From contig CAMNCL010000002.1 of NCBI GenBank assembly GCA_946534345.1, positions 1-64,000 of the forward strand: 64,000 nucleotides of DNA, given 5' to 3'. A program made the position numbers and the translations under genes. The notes below the pieces were generated by a model, which searched no databases, had not been told where the DNA came from, and saw only the letters and a program-made list of their open reading frames with translations. Source of the DNA: an uncultured Caryophanales bacterium. Its GTDB lineage: Bacteria > Bacillota_I > Bacilli_A > RF39 > UBA660. Shown in pieces: positions 62,278-64,000 of the stretch (the first letter of the stretch is position 1; each line of letters opens with the position of its first letter).

Positions 62278-63263
62278 ATTTAAGAGGAAGAGATTTCTTA
62301 AAATTACTTGATTTTACTCCAACTGAAATTAAACATTTATTAAAAGTGTCTGCTACTTTAAAAAAGCAAAGACATAATCATGAATCACATATGTATTTAA
62401 AAGGCAAACAAATAGCAATGATATTTGAAAAAGATTCAACTAGAACAAGATGTTCATTTGAAGCAGGAGCAGTAGATTTAGGAATGTCTGCTACTTACAT
62501 TGGTCCTACAGGATCACAATTAGGTAAGAAAGAGACAATTGCTGATACGGCTAGAGTTCTAGCAAGAATCTATGATGGAATTGAATATCGTGGATTTGAT
62601 CAAGAAATAGTAGAAGAGTTAGCAAAATATTCAAGTGTACCAGTATGGAATGGATTAACTAATGAATTTCATCCTACACAAATGTTAGCTGACATCTTAA
62701 CAGTTCAAGAACAATTTGGAGATGTTAAGGGTAAAAAGTTAGTATTCTTAGGAGATGCTAGAAACAATGTTGCTAATTCATTAATGGTTATTTGTTCTAA
62801 GCTAGGAATGCACTTTGTTGCATGTGGACCTAGAGAATTATGGCCTAATTCTAATTTAGTAGAAACTTGTAAAGAAATAGCTAAAAAAACAGGAGCAGAA
62901 TTAAGTTTTGAAGAAGATCCAATGGTTGCTACTAAAGATGCTCATGTATTATATACAGATGTTTGGGTATCTATGGGAGAACCAATGGAATTATGGGAAG
63001 AAAGAATTAAATTACTTTCACCATATCAAGTAAATATGAAATTAATAGAAAATGCTGATAATAATGTTATCTTCCTACATTGCTTACCTTCATTCCACAA
63101 TACAGGAACAACTATAGGAAAAGAGATTGAAGAAAAGTTCGGTATTAAAGAGATGGAAGTAACAGATGAAGTCTTTGAATCAAAATATTCAAAAGTATTT
63201 GAAGAAGCAGAAAATAGACTTCATACTATTAAAGCAGTAATGTTGGAGACTTTGAAAAAATGA
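62271..63263 (+). CDS. arcB: Ornithine carbamoyltransferase (catabolic)
   Basis: 330 residues. Phosphorolyses citrulline to ornithine and carbamoyl phosphate in this operon. Carbamoyl phosphate loop STRTRCSFE near 56-64, NEFHPTQMLAD near 128, and ornithine-binding HCLPSFHN near 269. The Ser-Asn in the last motif is a small departure from the common HCLPAFHD. Length and operon context favour the catabolic ArcB over the biosynthetic ArgF. Ends in TGA overlapping arcC by 4 bases (ATGA). Confidence 0.97.
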   Translation: MVDLRGRDFLKLLDFTPTEIKHLLKVSATLKKQRHNHESHMYLKGKQIAMIFEKDSTRTRCSFEAGAVDLGMSATYIGPTGSQLGKKETIADTARVLARIYDGIEYRGFDQEIVEELAKYSSVPVWNGLTNEFHPTQMLADILTVQEQFGDVKGKKLVFLGDARNNVANSLMVICSKLGMHFVACGPRELWPNSNLVETCKEIAKKTGAELSFEEDPMVATKDAHVLYTDVWVSMGEPMELWEERIKLLSPYQVNMKLIENADNNVIFLHCLPSFHNTGTTIGKEIEEKFGIKEMEVTDEVFESKYSKVFEEAENRLHTIKAVMLETLKK

Positions 63264-64000
63264 GTAGAATAGTAATCGCGTTAGGTGGAAACGCATTAGG
63301 AAATTCCCCATCAGAACAATTAAAAATAGTTAAGAACACTGCTAAAAATATTATGGATATTGTAGGAATGGGTAATGAAGTAATTATTACTCATGGAAAT
63401 GGTCCTCAAGTAGGTATGATTTATAATGCCATGTCTACTTATGCATCACTAAATAATGTTGAACCAATGCCATTTGCTGAATGTGGAGCAATGAGTGAAG
63501 GATATATTGGTTATCATTTACAACAGGCTATTCAAAAAGAAATAGAAAAGCGTAAGATGCGTCGTAAATGTGTCACAATAGCTACGCAAGTAGTAGTAGA
63601 TAAGAATGATAAAGCATTTAATAATCCTACTAAACCAATTGGAGAATTCTTAACTAAGGCTGATGCCAAAAGATTAGCTAGTATTAATCACTGTACTTAT
63701 AAAGAAGATTCAGGTAGAGGTTATAGAAGAGTAATAGCTTCACCTAAACCTCAAAGTATAGTTGAATTAAAAACAATTGAAAACTTACTTGCTGATAGAA
63801 ATATAGTAATTGCCTGTGGAGGTGGAGGAGTACCTGTTATTGAAACAGCTCCAAAACACTACAAAGGTGTAGATGCAGTTATAGATAAAGATAAAACTAG
63901 TGCTTTACTTGCTAAAGAAGTTGGAGCTGATATTTTATTAATATTAACTGCTGTAGAACAAGTAAAAATTAATTTTAATAAACCAAATGAAAAATCACTT
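63260..64000 (+). CDS. arcC: Carbamate kinase, 3' end cut by window edge
   Basis: 247 codons visible; the right part lies outside the window. Uses carbamoyl phosphate to make ATP, the energy-yielding step of arginine fermentation. The start MSRIVIALGGNALGN, HGNGPQVG near 48, ASPKPQSIVE near 155 and ACGGGGVPVI near 184 are family signatures. Begins in the ATGA overlap with arcB. The three genes form a complete ADI energy pathway; the arginine/ornithine antiporter is expected outside the window. Confidence 0.97.
   Translation, partial: MSRIVIALGGNALGNSPSEQLKIVKNTAKNIMDIVGMGNEVIITHGNGPQVGMIYNAMSTYASLNNVEPMPFAECGAMSEGYIGYHLQQAIQKEIEKRKMRRKCVTIATQVVVDKNDKAFNNPTKPIGEFLTKADAKRLASINHCTYKEDSGRGYRRVIASPKPQSIVELKTIENLLADRNIVIACGGGGVPVIETAPKHYKGVDAVIDKDKTSALLAKEVGADILLILTAVEQVKINFNKPNEKSL

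Overview
The window is a gene-dense, AT-rich chromosome segment from a Firmicutes-type bacterium. TGA is used as a normal stop, for example at 9541-9543, 10908-10910 and in the ATGA overlap at 63260, so this is genetic code 11 and not a Mycoplasma code. The gene set is Bacilli-like: AddAB, the Obg/L21/Prp/L27 cluster, RuvAB-QueA-Tgt, DnaB (the DnaD-family helicase loader), HelD, RecD2, sortase B and an arginine deiminase operon. Very low GC, tiny intergenic gaps, an anaerobe-style gene set and very cysteine-rich surface proteins suggest an uncultured, host-associated Bacilli lineage such as the gut RF39 group. That placement is inference.

Layout. 1-1257: 3' end of a large Cys-rich surface protein. 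1.3-9.5 kb: addB-addA and two unrecognised proteins. 9.5-14.9 kb: L21 leader, rplU-prp-rpmA, a DUF1292 protein, a coiled-coil protein, obg, an EEP-family nuclease/phosphatase and an unknown protein. 15-21 kb: an Hpt-receiver fusion, a DUF192-like protein, yebC, membrane proteins, an acyl-CoA synthetase. 20.7-22.2 kb: a small convergent RNA/micro-peptide module followed by surface protein copy 1. 22.3-27 kb: ruvAB, a lipoprotein, queA-tgt. 27-29.3 kb: pilC-like and pilD-like type IV pilus genes. 29.3-36.7 kb: dnaB, an HD protein, a CBS/DRTGG pyrophosphatase, a small membrane protein and a 1065-residue prepilin-like surface protein. 36.8-42.3 kb: phosphohexomutase, a zincin-like membrane protein, helD behind an attenuator-like leader, and an acidic membrane protein. 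42.3-43.9 kb: copy 2 of the micro-peptide/surface-protein module and a GC-rich structured stretch. 44-49.8 kb: mtaB, recD2, map and a degenerate phosphatase-superfamily protein. 49.8-57.3 kb: a TetR/MMPL/heptad-repeat export locus, then a 31-codon leader peptide with competing hairpins in front of an ABC exporter. 57.3-60.8 kb: unknown proteins and sortase B. 61-64 kb: arcA-arcB-arcC, running off the right edge.

The most unusual content is the pair of modules near 20.7-22.2 and 42.3-43.9 kb. Each has (i) a short plus-strand RNA with its own promoter and terminator; (ii) on the minus strand, a conserved 25-residue hydrophobic peptide gene whose 3' end and 3' UTR lie antisense to that RNA, resembling a type I toxin-antitoxin locus; and (iii) a conserved promoter driving a TasA/camelysin-like surface protein whose C-terminal ~40 residues are hypervariable. 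This tail is encoded by an adenine-poor, GC-rich cassette that contrasts sharply with the rest of the gene. The cassette recalls diversity-generating retroelement variable regions, but no reverse transcriptase or template is visible here. Other items worth attention are the leader peptide/attenuator before the ABC exporter, the helD leader, and repeated 12-bp palindromes upstream of membrane-protein genes.
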